Assembly: GCA_027492445.1 (NCBI GenBank)
Contig: JAPUES010000204.1
Span: 1 to 5,984, forward strand
Direction: 5' to 3'
Source: Sporomusaceae bacterium
GTDB lineage: Bacteria; Bacillota; Negativicutes; DSM-13327
DNA: 5,984 bases
Shown piece after piece: positions 5,428-5,984 of this stretch. The stretch's first letter is position 1. Each line of letters begins with the position of its first letter. The notes under the pieces were generated by a model that worked only from the letters and a program-made list of their open reading frames with translations, made no database searches and was not told where the DNA came from. Position numbers and translations under genes: made by a program.

Positions 5428-5984
5428 ATGTTTGGTATTGCTCTCATTGCCGTTTTAGCCATTACGGGTGGCATTATTGCCTATATTGGAGATAAGCTGG
5501 GGACGAAAGTAGGGAAAAAGAAGCTCACTATATTTGGTCTGCGACCGAAACATACCTCTATTGTCGTGACCATTATCACAGGAATTCTCATTACCGTATC
5601 CACCATTGGTATCTTGACCCTCGCGTCAAGAGACGTACGTACGGCTTTATTTGGCATGGAGGCTTTAAAGACAGAGCTAGCAACTCTTTCTCAGGAAGTA
5701 AGTGCCAAGAATAATGAACTTGATACTAGCCGTAATGCTCTGGAAGAAAAAATTGCAGAATACAGCATCTTAAATTTAAAAGTACAAGAGACGGCCAGAA
5801 AACTAGAGGCTATTGGCAGTGAATTGGCAGCGGTGATGGCCCAACGTGACCAGACGGCAGCGGAACTAGAACAAACCCAGCTAGACTATAGAGCAGCTCG
5901 CGGCGATTTGACAGTGGCCGAGCAAGCTGTAAGTACTCTTCAAGCTACTAAACAGGAACTTGATCTTAGGGTTACGACCTTAAC
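5428..5984 (+). CDS. DUF3084-family membrane-anchored coiled-coil protein (3' partial)
   Basis: The gene runs off the window after 185 codons and 2 bases. It has a short hydrophobic N-terminus (about 2-20), a basic loop (GDKLGTKVGKKK and FGLRPKH, about 21-43) and a second hydrophobic helix (44-67). From about residue 75 to the edge there is a Leu/Ala/Glu/Gln-rich heptad-like segment, a predicted coiled coil without proline. The AYIGDKLGTKVGKKKL and FGLRPKHTS block is what I recognise as the DUF3084 family, known to me from cyanobacteria and diderm Firmicutes and without an established function. By the positive-inside rule the basic loop is cytoplasmic, so the coiled coil should project into the periplasm (inference). 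Its place directly after the LPS permease suggests a role in envelope assembly or LPS transport, but nothing in the sequence proves this. The start is fixed by the strong ribosome-binding site upstream. Confidence 0.85.
   Translation, partial: MFGIALIAVLAITGGIIAYIGDKLGTKVGKKKLTIFGLRPKHTSIVVTIITGILITVSTIGILTLASRDVRTALFGMEALKTELATLSQEVSAKNNELDTSRNALEEKIAEYSILNLKVQETARKLEAIGSELAAVMAQRDQTAAELEQTQLDYRAARGDLTVAEQAVSTLQATKQELDLRVTTL

Overview
The window is one gene-dense strip. All genes lie on the + strand, gaps never exceed about 40 bases, and several genes overlap by 1 or 4 bases. It encodes the Kdo-to-lipopolysaccharide (LPS) export part of outer-membrane biogenesis. It opens inside kdsD (5' end missing) and runs kdsC, an LpxL-type lipid A acyltransferase, lptC, lptA, lptB and a single LptF/LptG-type permease. 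It ends inside a DUF3084-family coiled-coil membrane protein (3' end missing). I see no RNA genes, mobile elements, CRISPR arrays, terminators or convincing internal promoters, and no gene-free stretch near 300 bases. The layout suggests one polycistronic operon entered and left in mid-course.

Organism (inference): the genes are those of an LPS-making diderm. The base composition is moderately AT-rich, the ribosome-binding sites are strong and Firmicutes-like (AGGAGG, AAAGGAGGTG), and a DUF3084 gene follows the permease. Together these point to a diderm Firmicute, most likely the class Negativicutes (Selenomonas/Sporomusa/Veillonella relatives), rather than a proteobacterium. I cannot name a genus from sequence alone.

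Region by region: positions 1-1351 hold two enzymes of the Kdo branch. KdsD isomerises ribulose-5-phosphate to arabinose-5-phosphate. KdsC dephosphorylates Kdo-8-phosphate. The step between them (KdsA) is not in the window. Positions 1365-2264 encode the acyltransferase expected to add a late acyl chain to Kdo-lipid A. Positions 2261-5389 encode four Lpt components: the LptB ATPase, one LptF/G permease, the membrane-anchored LptC and the periplasmic bridge protein LptA. These pull finished LPS out of the inner membrane and across the periplasm. Positions 5428-5984 begin a protein with two membrane helices and a long predicted periplasmic coiled coil, of unknown function.

The order kdsD-kdsC-lptC-lptA-lptB matches the enterobacterial locus. 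Here an acyltransferase is inserted between kdsC and lptC, and the permease plus the DUF3084 gene follow lptB. Most of the window is well-understood biology. The parts most worth a second look are the DUF3084 gene, the lack of an adjacent second permease gene, the long LptA, and a lipobox-like motif in LptC.
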